Positions 24,361 through 36,191 are shown, counted from the stretch's first letter. The stretch is DNA of 64,000 bases from Botryotinia globosa (GCA_014898425.1 RCSZ01000009.1:744001-808000), one strand, 5' to 3'. Numbers and translations are program-made. The notes: generated by a model from the sequence alone, not told the origin.

Positions 24361-26171
24361 ATGGCTTCCTCTATGGATTCGAATCATCCGTTTATCGATA
24401 CGATGGGAATTACTAGTGACGAATATGTGCGGGAGCAAGCGTTTGTGACGGATGGAACGTTGACGGTAGGAAGAAATGCTTCCTTGACCTTGGGAACGGA
24501 CTCTCTGATTGTACTTGGTGAGTTCCGAGGATCGGAGTTTGAGGGAATAGAAATAGTTGTACTGATATGATGGAATGAAGATGAGGCTTTCGAAAAGGAG
24601 AGTGCAACTTGTTGTGGGTTTTGGACTTTTGCTTCGAGTGAGTCCAGCTAAGTGTCTGCTGTGTATCTACGTTATACTGATATATTGCACAGATTCTGCG
24701 AATACTAGACCAATTCCTTTCTACAACGTCCTCTGGGCTGAGATACTAGACACGAAAGAGCTTGCGATTCGATATGCTGCGCCGACATCGAAATCGAGAG
24801 TACAACCTACAGAGCTGAAATATGCGATTGAATCGCATTCTACAGAAGAAGTCAAGAAATGGATTGGAAAATTATTAGATCGATCGTACGGTGAATCGCA
24901 ACAAACAAAACGAGCAAAGGTCCTGGTGAATCCTCACAGTGGCAAGGGAAATGCGCAGAAATACTATGATCGGGATGTGGAACCACTTTTGAAGGCAGCG
25001 AACTGTAGTATTGACATGTTAAAGACGCAATATCAGGGGAATGCGGTTACGATTGTAGAGGATATGGATGTTGAAGCTTACGATATGGTGGTTTGCTGTT
25101 CCGGAGATGGATTGGCGCATGAAGTATATAACGGCCTGGGTAAGAGACACGATGCGAAAAGAGCCCTGTCGAAGATTGCAGTGACGCATGTACCATGCGG
25201 GAGTGGAAATGCTATGAGTATGAATTTAAATGGAACGGCCAGCGCCAGTTTGGCTACTTTGGCTATTATCAAGGGGATTCCCACGCCGCTAGATCTCATG
25301 TCGGTCACACAAGGAGAGACACGAACAATCAGTTTCCTATCTCAATCTGTAGGGATTGTGGCCGAGGCTGATTTAGCTACCGAACATTTGAGATGGATGG
25401 GAAGTGCACGATTTACATATGGATTTCTAGAGAGACTTATTGGACAAACAGTTTATCCTTGTGATATTGCTATCAAGGTTGCAATAGAAGATAAACCAAG
25501 TATAAAAGACTATTATAGAAAGGAGATGAGCAATCACGAACCAGCAAGCGAGAGGAGGGGATACAAATACCTTTTGGATGACGATGCTTCGGCTAGTAGT
25601 GGGACGGAAGATGGGTTGCCTCCGCTGAGATATGGTACTGTGAGCGATAAATTGCCGGAGGGCTGGGAAATGGTTCCATATGATAAGTTGGGCAATTTTT
25701 ACTGTGGAAATGTGAGTTTATCTCCCTCGTTTGAGTCATTCTCGAATACCCTACATTTGAACATCCTGAGGCTTCCTCAACCTTCCAATGCTTTGATCTG
25801 CGTATCAGAATCACACAAATGCTAACGCAAGATTCCAGATGGCGTACATGGCCTCAGATGCCAATTTCTTTTCCGCCGCCCTTCCAAGTGACGGTTACAT
25901 GGACCTCATTTGCATCAACGGCGATATAAGTCGTCTTGCAGCTATCAAGATGATGTTGTCAGTGGAAAACGGAAAATTGTTTGATATTCCTGACGTATGG
26001 TATCGTAAGATACTTGGATATAGAATCATTCCGAAACAGAAAGGGGATGGATATATAAGTATTGATGGGGAGAGGGTTCCCTTTCAACCATTCCAAGTTG
26101 AGGTACATAAGGGATTGGGTACGGTACTCTCGAAAACGGGACATATGTATGAGTCTCATGGTTTTGTTTGA
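24361..26171 (+). CDS. LCB4: Sphingoid long-chain base kinase (LCB4/LCB5, DAGK-like)
   Basis: Four exons: 24361-24517, 24581-24637, 24693-25711, 25839-26171; 1566 nt, 521 residues. The start is the ATG at 24361 (ACCATGG context). The 19-codon exon 2 (DEAFEKESATCCGFWTFAS) is fixed by phase. The lipid/diacylglycerol kinase catalytic domain shows VLVNPHSGKGNAQKYY, the nucleotide-binding CCSGDGLAHEVYNGL, PCGSGNAMSMNL and FLSQSVGIVAEADL. The C-terminal part carries MASDANFFSAALPSDGYMDL and a terminal GERVPFQPFQVEVHKGLGTV. The enzyme phosphorylates sphinganine and phytosphingosine, which feed long-chain base phosphates into signalling and degradation. Yeast has two paralogues (LCB4, LCB5) and I cannot tell which is closer. 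An intact gene, about 1.2 kb downstream of SEC26. Confidence 0.93.
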
Positions 26172-26960
26172 GTTTTTCTTGGCTCGGTAGTGGACTTCTT
26201 TTTTCATATTTTCATGGGGTTTCTTGTGTGCATTGGAGGGGAAAGGGGCTCTCGGTAAGATAGGATCTGGGTGAGGCGTTTGAATTTTCTTCCAGACATT
26301 GTGGCACTTATAGTCGACCTCAAATGATACCCAAAGATGGTTTGATTCGCACCAGCGACTTGATATATATATTGTCAAAATCAGAGATCTGTTCTATGCT
26401 ACCATGAGAGTTTCTGAACGTGGAGTGGCTGGTTAAAATTATCATTATTTTATCTCTTTTACATTTGGTATTAAATGTCCACCAGTAGGTACACGGATTG
26501 ACGGAATATTACAAAAATGGACTCAGAAATATCTCTTGATATATTCATTGATATATCTTATGAATTGTTACAACGTTCTTTTAGAGATTGGACAATCAGA
26601 AGATAAATTATAAACACAAAGTGGGGTTTTACATTGGGTTTTGAATATTCATTAGTAGGTATATAGACTTATAGAATACTTGTATATAATGTTCCATTAG
26701 AGATTGAACAATCAAAAGACGAATCCTGAATACAAAGTGACTTTTTACATTGGATATTGAATTTCCTCAAAATAACACCTAGACGCCGTGGAAATTCTTC
26801 CATAGATCCTCTTTTAACACCGAAAGAAAGGGGTTTCCAGGTGAATTCAGCTCTTCATCCTTTTCGACATTCGACATTCGCCCTCCAATTCTCGATCCTT
26901 AATCCTCAATCCCACCCCATCCATCCTCCTCCCCTTCACTCGCCCTCCAATTCTCGATCC
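26172..26960. other. Convergent intergenic region with degenerate tandem repeats
   Basis: Between the 3' ends of the kinase and RRP1. A unit of about 115 bp recurs imperfectly: TTAGAGATTGNACAATCANAAGA at 26581 and 26697, and TTTTACATTGG at about 26627 and 26742, with a weaker third copy near 26457. Confidence 0.6.
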
Positions 26961-27002
26961 TTAATCCTCAATCCCACCCCATCCATCCTCCTCCCCTTCG
27001 CT
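26879..27002. repeat. 62-bp tandem duplication covering the RRP1 stop codon
   Basis: 26879-26940 and 26941-27002 are near-identical 62-bp copies (one visible difference, CACTCG against CGCTCG at the end). The right copy includes the RRP1 stop at 26961-26963 and the last dozen codons. The left copy repeats that tail downstream of the stop. Confidence 0.92.
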
Positions 27003-27826
27003 CGCAGCACTCATTTCCACATCATCTCCCTCCGCACCCTCCTTCTTCTCATTCCCCGGTAAGCGCTCATCTCCTAGCGCCTCCTTGCACTTATTCCTAA
27101 CCGTCTTATTAATACTCTCCTTGCCCAATTTCCTCAATGGCTCCAACAATTTCTCTAATCTCTCCGCGCCCTCTTCACTCTCCTTCGCTGCATCAATCAC
27201 ACCCAGCTTCTCAAGCTCATCAATCCAGATATCGATTACATGGAAGCGCATTCCATTCGGTGTGCGTTGCGCATCGGGACCCGAACCACAGGGAATCGAA
27301 GATAAGACTTCCAAAATCTGTTCTCCAGAATCCGAGACAACTTTCGTCGACGCTTTCTTACTCTTCTTTCCCGCAGAAGCAGAAGCAGAAGAGCCGGAAA
27401 CCACAACCTCAAAGCCAGCCGCCAAATAGCGTCTCACGAGCAGTAAAAATTTCTCCATGCGCAGCACATCAATGCGTTCCCATTCTTTAGACATGATTTC
27501 CCAAAATCCGGTGTAGAAGGGTGCTTGGGTGGAGGGGGAGAGGGAGGACAGGAGAGAGGCGAGAGAGTTGGCGAGGGATTGTTGCGGGAGTGGTCGGTCG
27601 CACATCCACATGCTGTAGAAGAGACCGGAGTGGATTTTGAGATAGTCGAGGTGGCTTAGGGCGCGCGAAGCGGAGAGATAGGTGCGTAGGGACTGGAGGG
27701 CGGCGTCGCGGGTTTTTTTGTCTGGGAGGGGGTGTTAGGATGGAAATTGATGGAGGGAGGGAGATGGAACATACCATTTGCAGCTAATTCCTTAATTAAC
27801 TTCGTATCCCTAATATCCGTCGACAT
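26961..27826 (-). CDS. RRP1: Ribosomal RNA processing protein 1 (RRP1/NOP52)
   Basis: Two exons, 27826-27775 and 27721-26961, joined by a 53-nt GTATGT..CAG intron; 813 nt, 270 residues. The N-terminus MSTDIRDTKLIKELAAN splices into DKKTRDAALQSLRTYLSAS, then LDYLKIHSGLFYSMWMCD, WEIMSKEWERIDVLRMEKF, LLLVRRYLAA and GMRFHVIDIWIDELEKLG: the Nop52 domain in order. An Ala/Ser/Lys linker at about residues 130-150 and an acidic C-terminal tail ending EDGWGGIED are typical. The protein is nucleolar and needed for 27S pre-rRNA maturation into 60S subunits. The last exon ends inside a 62-bp tandem duplication. It is divergent from the DIM-5-like gene with 435 bp between starts. Confidence 0.93.
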
Positions 27827-28261
27827 TTTAGCTTTGGAATTGAAGTTGGACTTGGAGTTGTTGGATTGGGAACTGAAAAAATAGATGTATGTGAAATTCC
27901 CCGCGCAAAGATATCTTGAGATGGTTTGATAGCAGAGTCGAAAATAAAAATATATTCTGCCGCTAGTAGAGACGTTGACCGCTTTTTGTGGAGATGATTG
28001 ATTGGATAAGTAATTGATGTAGTGTTGTTTTAACGAAGGAGCTATACGCACCCCTCGTTGGAGAGCGAACGGCAATGAAGTGAATTACTGGGCTGGACTA
28101 GCAAACAATAATTATTTTGTTATTTGGAAAGATTTTTATATCTCCAAATATTTGGATTCTTCTCTTACATATACCTACTTTATTTTCGTCTCCAAATCTC
28201 TAGATGAACACACCTCTAAGATACATTCCCAAAGGCGTGTTCCTATTAAACAGCCTCAGCG
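27827..28261. promoter_or_regulatory. Shared divergent promoter, RRP1 / DIM-5-like
   Basis: A 435-bp interval between two divergent ATGs; it must contain both promoters. No particular factor site is assigned. Confidence 0.5.
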
Positions 28262-29991
28262 ATGTCTATTCTCCGCCAGGCAGACAAACGAAGCGAACCA
28301 GTCACAATGAAGAAATGGGACAAGACGAATAAATCGAGTTTCCATGGTGATTTGAAGAAGGTGAAAGAGGGAAAGAAGTTACAAGAGGCAGCACGTACGT
28401 TGAAAACTCATTCCTCGAAGATTATGGCGCCGACGTATAGAGATCATTACTTTGGTCATGAAGTTGTGAGTTGTTGTTTTTTTGCTTTGTGTTCGATTGT
28501 TCTGTGATTTGGTCTCGTTTGGTTGAGTTGGGTGAGCTGGTGATTGGGGTTATGGTGTGGCATGGTCTGGTTTATAGAAGTCTGAGTGGGCTTTGAATAA
28601 TAGTGGGTAGTCTGAAGAGAATGGGAAATGGAGCTTTGGGATTATAGTAACGAGAGGGATGAAAAGGGGTTGTTATTGTACTTGTATTCGTTTCTTTTTG
28701 TGGGCATAGCTTCGTTATATGTGAGGTGAGGAGATAGAGTAGATGATTTTGTGTTGTTGAAGATCGAAAAATCCTAAGTAGGATATTCTACTTCCACTGC
28801 TCACAGTAGGGTATAAAGCAACAAGATAGATCAGCAAGAACTCTTAGAGATGATCCTAAGCTCGAAGGATACTCCGATTTTCCCCCCCGATAATTTGGGA
28901 GTTCTACCCGAATATTCAATAGAATCAAGGGGTTTCTAATGTCTTGGCCTATTACTTTGGAACCCTACAATGTTTTTGTATTGTTCAATTATTTCATTTG
29001 TTATTTGGTCCCTAGATTTGTTCAATCAAGCAACAACTAACTTGTCTCCCAGCCATCCCTCAAAGATTGTCATTGGTGTCAAATTCGCAGCTTCTCCAAT
29101 GCAAAAGAATACCCAATCTCCATTGTCTGCAAAGACGAAAGTCTGACTCTTCCCGATGATTTCACTTTTATCGAAAACTCCATTCTCAGAGAAGGAGTTT
29201 CCCGAGCCGACCCCGAGTTTCGAGTTGGGTGTGAATGCAGTCACAATTGTCATGGAATGACTTGCCACTGTCTCCAAGATTCTGAGGTTGATCTCCCAGA
29301 CCACAATGTATATGCATATCAAGCAGGGGGCAATAGCGAAGGATGTCTGAAAGAGCAGCTTTTGGATAGCAAAGCACCTATCTACGAGTGTCATGAAGCC
29401 TGCGCTTGTGATGAAACTTGTGATAATCGAATTGTTGCGAGAGGACGACGCGTACCATTACAAGTTTTTCGCACTGAAAATCGTGGTTGGGGTATGTGTT
29501 TCTGTTATTCTTGAACGTTGGACTCAACAATCTAACGAATCATAGGTGTCCGAAGCAAAGTTCCGATAAAAGCCGGTGCATTTATCGACTGCTATATTGG
29601 CGAGATAATCACCGCCCAGGAGGCGGACAGACGTCGCGACAATGCAATTATCAGTAGAAGAAAAGATCTCTACCTCTTCAACATCGATAAGTTTACCGAT
29701 CCAGATAGTCTCGATGAGACTTTACGTGGGGATCCATATGTTATCGATGGAGAATTCTATGCAGGACCTAGCCGTTTCTTCAATCATTCTTGTGAAGCTA
29801 ATATGAGGATCTTTGCCCGTGTTGGAGATTATTCTGAGAAAAACCTTCATGATTTGGCTTTCTTCGCAATCGAGGATATTCGGCCAATGACAGAGCTAAC
29901 TTTCGATTATGTGGATGGGAAGGATGATGGAGAGCAAGGAAGTGAGAAGTGCTTGTGTGGTGCTGGATCCTGCAGAGGATGGCTTTGGTAA
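28262..29991 (+). CDS. dim-5: DIM-5/Clr4-type histone H3K9 methyltransferase (KMT1)
   Basis: Proposed exons 28262-28465, 29053-29491 and 29546-29991; 1089 nt, 362 residues. The first intron is long (587 nt), but its ends are good (GTGAGT, and AACTAAC..CCCAG). Phase is kept, and the join gives DHYFGHEVPSLKDCHWCQIRSF, matching the N-terminal part of Neurospora DIM-5. The cysteine-rich pre-SET region includes VGCECSHNCHGMTCHC and YECHEACACDETCDN. The SET domain includes GAFIDCYIGEII, the cofactor and substrate core RFFNHSCEANM near 29768-29800, and ELTFDYVDG. The post-SET zinc motif CLCGAGSCRGWLW ends the protein. The enzyme trimethylates H3K9 in heterochromatin and, in Neurospora, directs DNA methylation at RIP-mutated repeats. 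The start could instead be the ATG at 28307; the N-terminal ~50 residues are Lys-rich and unaligned. Confidence 0.88.
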
Positions 29992-31287
29992 TCATGGAAA
30001 GAGGGGATTGATGCATATGAATGGTAGCAGACGCACGAAAGGACAATCTGCAAAATAATGATACCCCAGATCTGATTAAGCATAGATGGATGTAATTTGA
30101 TTGACATTATTGGAAGTACCTAGGATCATTGATGCGCTGAAAATTGTAAATCGAATTGGGTTTCTTACTCTTCTAAAATCTTGGTGACTTGCTATAATAG
30201 TACCTTGATGATCGAAATAGATTTTACGTCGCTTGTGAAAGCAACTGAGGGAAAGTCGTCCATCACTTCTAGTAGAGCAAACCTGATACACATCAACGCA
30301 TTTCCTTGAAGTCGGCTATTCATCATCTATCTACCACTTGAATCGACACCATAATTAAACTACGACGACTAGTAATAAGTTGCTTTCAACTATCCTCCCT
30401 GTCAAACAAAATCAATGATAGATTCACAAGGTTTTAATCTAATCAATCGTCAGATATCGAGGATTCTGTTCTCCCGCACGTGATAGTAAATGAATGTGAT
30501 TGATTGGGTTTAGCGAGATTGATTAACGAGATTCTACACCTACCCACTGCACTCCCAAGGCAGCATAGTAGATCAAGAACGTCAAGGGCATTCCCAGGCA
30601 ACAATTACATACATTCGTCTTTACTTTCTGAGAAATTCAAGTTCAATATTCGATCAGACATGATCTTTACAGTTCAGACCTAAGAGATATAACATACGCA
30701 TATTCAATCAACTCCTCAGGCTTTCCAGTAAGCTTACTTTGTCTTCTGGATCACGTTTTCCTTTGCTCTACCCACGTATTGTATTCCATGCCATAAGGCC
30801 GTTCGCTCATCAATATTGATAACTAATAATAAACGTTTGATTAACTCAGATTTTATCAATAGAATCATCCGACAAGACTTGGGAATAACTTGAAGTACGA
30901 AATATATTCAATCTTTCTGAGCAGAGAGTTCGTTAAGGATAACTCAGCTGATCGGGGCTGACATACCACCACTTTTGGGAACCTCCATTTTATCCGTGAT
31001 ATTATCATCTTCAGAATTTATATCAAGCCATGAATAACAACAGTATGGATGCTGTGATCAAATGAAGCAATGTAATGGCTCCTTTTACTGGTATGTAAAA
31101 TTCTACTTCGCTTTCAGAGGCTGAAATCCTCTGAATGTCTTTTAATATACCTACAGATTTCGGTAATATTTGGATGTCATATTCAACATTCCAAGAATAT
31201 CAGATATTACCCAGAGTGTCTGACAGCTTCTGAATAACCATCGCAATTTGAAGCTTTCGGGGTAATCTGAAAGTCTCTAATGTTTTG
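29992..31287. other. Intergenic region
   Basis: About 1.3 kb of moderately AT-rich DNA. No gene, repeat array or RNA recognised. Confidence 0.5.
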
Positions 31288-31550
31288 ATGACATTAGGTA
31301 CCAATATTACACTACATGAGAACGTTTTATTTCCGTTATTTTCGACATTTCCATCGGAGATTCGATGTCAAATCTGGAAACATGCTTTAATAGGTCCTTA
31401 TATTCATATTGTATCTAGCCACGTGGCAACTCGTAGCAGAATTACGGAAATCTTGCAAACATGCAAGGAGGCATATGATGAGGGCATTCAGCTACAATTT
31501 TCTCATTTCACATTTTGTAATTACGGTTCGTGGGCGGACGAAAATTGCCA

Positions 31551-32067
31551 TGTAAGAGTTCTGGCTTCTTTTCACTGCATATGTAACGCTTTTCCAGCTA
31601 AAATATGAGATTATTCAATTTTTTATATCTTAGTTTATTTCTTATTATAAAAAATAAAATTAGATTTTTTTAAAAAAAAAAATTTAATTAATCAAATTTT
31701 TTAAAAAAATAAATAAAATATTTTTTATTATTTTTTTAAATAGGATTTAAAAGGGTTAAAATTAAAAATTCTAAATTTTGATGAAAATTTGCTTATTTTG
31801 TATAGGGAAAATGTTATATATTAGAATTTTTGAAAAAATTCGATTTCAATATTATATAACTATTCAATAAAAATAATAAAAAATATTTCAAATAATTTTT
31901 TATATTTTAATTTCAATTATTTATTATTTTCGATTTTTTAAAAAAGAAAATATAAAGATTTAATTGAAATATTCAATATAATAATTTGTATAGGAAAACC
32001 TCATTTTTGCAGGGATTTTGTTATATTTGTTATAGAGGTGCGGTGAGCAGATGCCAGAACTCTTACA
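31551..32067. mobile_element. AT-rich insertion with terminal inverted repeats (MITE-like relic)
   Basis: TGTAAGAGTTCTGGC at 31551-31565 is matched by its exact reverse complement at 32053-32067. Beyond these 15 bp the termini continue to resemble each other imperfectly for about 50 bp. The interior is extremely AT-rich with no coding capacity, as expected after RIP. The 2EXR reading frame appears to continue directly across the two outer ends (TGC CA / A CTT CCA), which supports these as the true limits. No clear target-site duplication is visible. Superfamily unknown. Confidence 0.6.
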
Positions 32068-32109
32068 ACTTCCAAAACATTACATGAACCCACCCTATGA
32101 TGTCAGAAT

Positions 32110-32764
32110 CCGTGGTCAATGAAACCATTACTTTATTAATTATAATAAAATCTTAGGTAATCAATTATATATTGAAAGAATTGTTTGTAATGAATTAATA
32201 TAATTAATTTAAAAATTCATATTAAATAAAGCTTATTTTAATTAATAGGGTTTTAAAAAATAAATCTAAAAAACTATTAAGTTTTAATAATCTAAGGTAA
32301 TCATCTTTAAATCAAATATCTATTTTTATTCGAATCAGATTACTTTCTTATTTATTAAGTATATTTTATATTGTATAGTATAATAGTAAAGTTTTTGATT
32401 GAAAAATAAATTAAAAGTGAATGATAAGGAATAAAATTCCTTTTCTTTTTAAATTTTCAATCAATATTTTTATTTACTCTTTATCTTTTTCTTTCTTTTT
32501 TTCTTCTTGCTCCCTTCCTTCTTCTTTTAGCTTATATATTTATTTCTTTCCATTTATTTTTTCTATAATTCTAAATATTAAGATTTTAGAGTTTATGTTT
32601 TCTTTTTATTTATTAAATTTCAATAATAAAAGTATTAAAAAAAGTATTAATTCTATTTGTTATCAATAATATATTCTATTCATTAGTAACAAATATATTA
32701 TTAATATTATAATATATATATATATATATAGAAAATTTGTATAGAAATCTATATTGAATTTCTT
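32110..32764. mobile_element. Second AT-rich block inside the 2EXR pseudogene
   Basis: A very AT-rich non-coding stretch that interrupts the 2EXR frame a second time, ending in an (AT)n run at about 32710-32730. It probably represents another RIP-degraded insertion; no termini are identified. Confidence 0.4.
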
Positions 32765-33834
32765 TTTATCCCAAATATTCACTTTGCTACCATAAGGCTA
32801 GACGCTGACATCATGTGGCTCATTGATAATTCTGAGTGTCAACTTCCTACCTCTTTAGCATTGTATGAAGGACGTTATAAATATCGTATGGTAAAGATCT
32901 TTGCTATAAAACATCAGCTATAGCACGATCCACGTCCACAATGGAACAGCGACGTAATAAGCTGGACATTGGGAACAATAGCTTTTCTACCATACCAGAT
33001 GTGCGAGGAAATTTACGTCGTTTTAAATGATGTAACCTTTACCCTGGACCATGGCGTGACTTTCGTCGAGCTAGTAGACGGTCATGATGAGCCTCTCTCC
33101 TCTCGAAAGTTTACTTCCCAGGGCTACGAGAAGCTTAATTCCGTTTTATTCAAAGAGGCAGAACGAAGAAAGAATTTTAAGACTCTATAAAACAACTCTC
33201 CAAGTTCGAAGATGGTAATTGGGCCCTTCCGCTACGAAGCTTTTCCAAAACATACAGGACTAATCAAATTGTGTTAGACTATCAAGAAAGTATCAATGAA
33301 CACAGGTGGTTCAGGTACCCACCTATCATACGCTATGTTATAGCAAAGGCAGACGGGACTCCTTCTTTATTCACATGTATCAAGAATCAAAAGCCGACAG
33401 TTGTTGGTCACAAATCTCTCGCTCCACTCAACATGGTTTCCTTGCCCGACCATCTAAAAAAATTGGTCTCTAACAGTGATGATGACAGCTGGTTTCCGGT
33501 GGAAAATGGTACGGAAGATTATACTAGTGATAACGCGGAGGAAGACGTGTATGAAGATGATTTAGAGTACGATAGCGATGCTGGTGACGAGGATGTAGAA
33601 GATGATGAGGACGATGAAGGGAACGACAAGGAAGAGGCTGAAGCGGAGAACGAAAATCTGAGTTCTAGCACGAGTTTGAGTACGGATTCCGACGATAGGA
33701 CTTTTTGAAATGTACCTTTTAACCCGGCTTTTGAAGTTCTAGGCTTTCAAGATTACGCCGCATTTACAAATAATGGAGATGGAATGGGACATGATCAAAT
33801 GCCACTCCCAGATGAAAATGATGCAGATTTATGA

Positions 33835-34461
33835 AAGATTTCAAATTTTAAATTTCTACCAAACTTTGGAGCAGTTTGGACATCAATAGGTTTGCGCACA
33901 TACAGGACTTGAAAGTTGATTACTCTTAGACAGTTAAATAATATAGATAGTGCTGATATATTCATGAAACTTTTAACGTGGACAAGAATTTAGGCACTGG
34001 AGAGATTTCGAACCTTTAAAATACCTCGAAATGTTGAATCTGCGTTGAGTGCTCAAGGTTCTTGTATTTTCATCCAAGATGCCAAGTAGTGAAGGGCGTA
34101 TCGTGGCATTATTCTTTTACCTCGTTCTTCTAAATTTGCATCTCCTCATCATCCCACAATCACTCTTCTCTCCTGAATTTTTCACTATTTTCCTACAATA
34201 TGGGCGACCTATGTGAACGGCATCGGCTGACCTTTATTTATACCCCGAAAATGAAGTAAGTTCCTTGCCCATGCAAATTCACTCTGAAGTCAACATCTCG
34301 AATTCCGCACCTGACCCGTCAGTATATATACGTACTTAAAAGTCTCAAAGAAAGACTCATCACCCTCACTACCACGAGTTACATGAAACACAAAGAAATT
34401 TTCACCCTATCTCCCATTTTTTGAGTCCTGTTCTTATTTCGACTCCTCTCAAAGTCTCATA
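33835..34461. other. Intergenic region, acetyltransferase promoter
   Basis: About 630 bp without a recognisable gene. Moderately AT-rich; TATA-like ATATATA near 34323. Confidence 0.45.
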
Positions 34462-36191
34462 ATGTTCAAATTTGGTTCGAAAACCATACCAGCTGATCAC
34501 GGCGATAATTCCAAGATCTTCCGCAAACTGGGTGATAAGTCAGTATAACCACTTCTTGATATTGAAAGATGCATACTGAGAGTAGCAGAGAAGCTTATCA
34601 ACTGGCTCTTCATACACTAGATCGCCATCGCAATAAATCTATCACCTGTCGCTATACACCATCTCCGAATAATCCATTCAATTCCAACCGTCTCATACGT
34701 ATAGTCGAAGTCGCAATCATGGACATACTTATCCTGCATCCAATACTACACGCTGGAATAGTTGATGCAGACTCTAAAGATCCAGCGTGGAAACAACTAC
34801 AACAAATTAATCTAAATGAACATCTTACATGGCGCTTTTTACAAACACCCGAAGACTTCGATGATGTTTCGAGAGAACTCACTCTTTCCGAAATGGATAG
34901 CAAGTTTCATGAAATGGAAGAAAAGCCGGGGTGGAGAATCGTTGTTTTGTATCAAGAAATAGCCCGTTTACTGGAAGTACATTTTACGTGGAATCAAGTG
35001 TATGGTGATGGGATAAGCGGGAGAATCTTCCAGGAAGATTTATTTCGACGTCTGAATACGGCGACTCAATATGAGAACATTGAAGACGACACCACAATAT
35101 CTCCCCTCATTCCACTTCCACTTCCTCCAACTCCAATCCTCCCACCACCAATCGAAGTACTCTATAAACTTCCTCTCACTATGTCTTCCCTCGCCTACAA
35201 TCTCTGGGAATTATTTACTCCCGCAGCTACATCACGGGCAAAATCAACTTTAGCTAACTGGGCACCCATCCATCTCATCCCATACTCCACCCAACATCGC
35301 TCATTCTCCATCTCCAAAACCATACTCCACGATATCCACCTCGCATGTTGCAAGAAGAAAAGTACACTTATCAGTCTTCTGCACGCACTCATGACCGTCT
35401 CACTAGCGTCACAATTAGACGAGAACACAACATCTGCATTTCAAAGTTGTACGACGTTGGATATGCGACGATTGATGCCGCCAATTTCCTCGACATGCAA
35501 AGATTCAAAATTGAATGTAGAGAGAGTAATGGGGAATTACGAAACGTCAGTTTCTCATGAATTTGATAAGAAACTTGTAGCTCAGCTACGCGATAAACTC
35601 CCAGGGAATGGTAATCAGGATTTACTCCTGTCACCGGGACAGCTGAGACAAATTTGGAGAACTGGCGCAAATATCTGTGGAGAAATTGAAATGAAAATGG
35701 CGAGAGGTATGAAGGATGATTCTGCAGAAGCAATGAAGTTTATAGGGAATTGGCGACAAAGACTCAACAACGCTTCTGAGAAAATTAGAAAATACTCATG
35801 GTCAATCACAGATGCTGGAACCTTCAACGGAAATTCGAAAATCGATAATGAGATGAAGACTCCAGGATCTGAGCTGGGAGGAAGAGATACGTGGATACTT
35901 TGTCGGGCGGGGTTTGTATCGAGTGCGGAGACCACGGGTGCGGCTTTTGTAATCTCGCTTATGAGTTCTAAGACAGCGGGATTATCTGTAGATGTTAGTT
36001 GGCAGGATTCTGTCTGTGAGGTTGCAATGGGAGAGCGAGTTGCAGCTGATTTGAAGAAGTGGCTAGAGCAAATTGCGGAAGAAGCGTATCCGCGATTGCT
36101 ATTTTTTGTAGATTATATATGCAGGAATATTCACTTACTAATATTATTCAACACAACGGTGATTCTTTTTATCACTTGTGGAAATCCATAA
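34462..36191 (+). CDS. Alcohol acetyltransferase-like protein (AATase family), catalytic His missing
   Basis: Modelled as two exons, 34462-34538 and 34586-36191 (GTCAGT..TAG, 47-nt intron), 560 residues. The first exon supplies KIFRKLGDN ahead of REAYQLALHTLDRHRNKS. If that intron is wrong, the main frame still opens at the ATG at 34569. Family features are HPILHAGIVDAD near the N-terminus, the condensation-domain core region VHFTWNQVYGDGISG, SISKTILHDIHLACCKKKST, LDMRRLMPP and a C-terminal AFVISLMSS..VSWQDSVCE..VAADLKKWLEQI. In the BAHD/condensation superfamily the core reads HxxxDG; here it is QVYGDG, so the histidine that acts as base is glutamine. Esterification of alcohols with acetyl-CoA is the family reaction, but this copy may be inactive or have another role. 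The hydrophobic last ~30 residues may be read-through of a lost splice. Confidence 0.65.

Larger units (their letters stand above)
31288..33834 (+). pseudogene. 2EXR-domain gene, split by AT-rich insertions
   Basis: The 5' part (ATG 31288) carries the 2EXR signature LFSTFPSEIRCQIWKHALIGP and TRSRITEILQTCKEAYDEG. The frame is cut at about 31550 by an insertion. Coding-like sequence resumes at 32068 (LPKHYMNPPYDVRIRGQ), is cut again near 32130, and resumes at about 32765 with IPNIHFATIRLDADIMWLID. That segment runs in one frame through a TAG near 32921 (a CAG to TAG change would fit) into LPYQMCEEIYVVLNDVTF. A one-base loss near 33170-33180 shifts the frame to DSIKQLSKFEDGNW, leading to an Asp/Glu-rich tail. 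A further TGA lies at 33706-33708, with the frame then open to 33834. 2EXR proteins are a large fungal family of unknown function. The copy is clearly dead. Confidence 0.75.
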
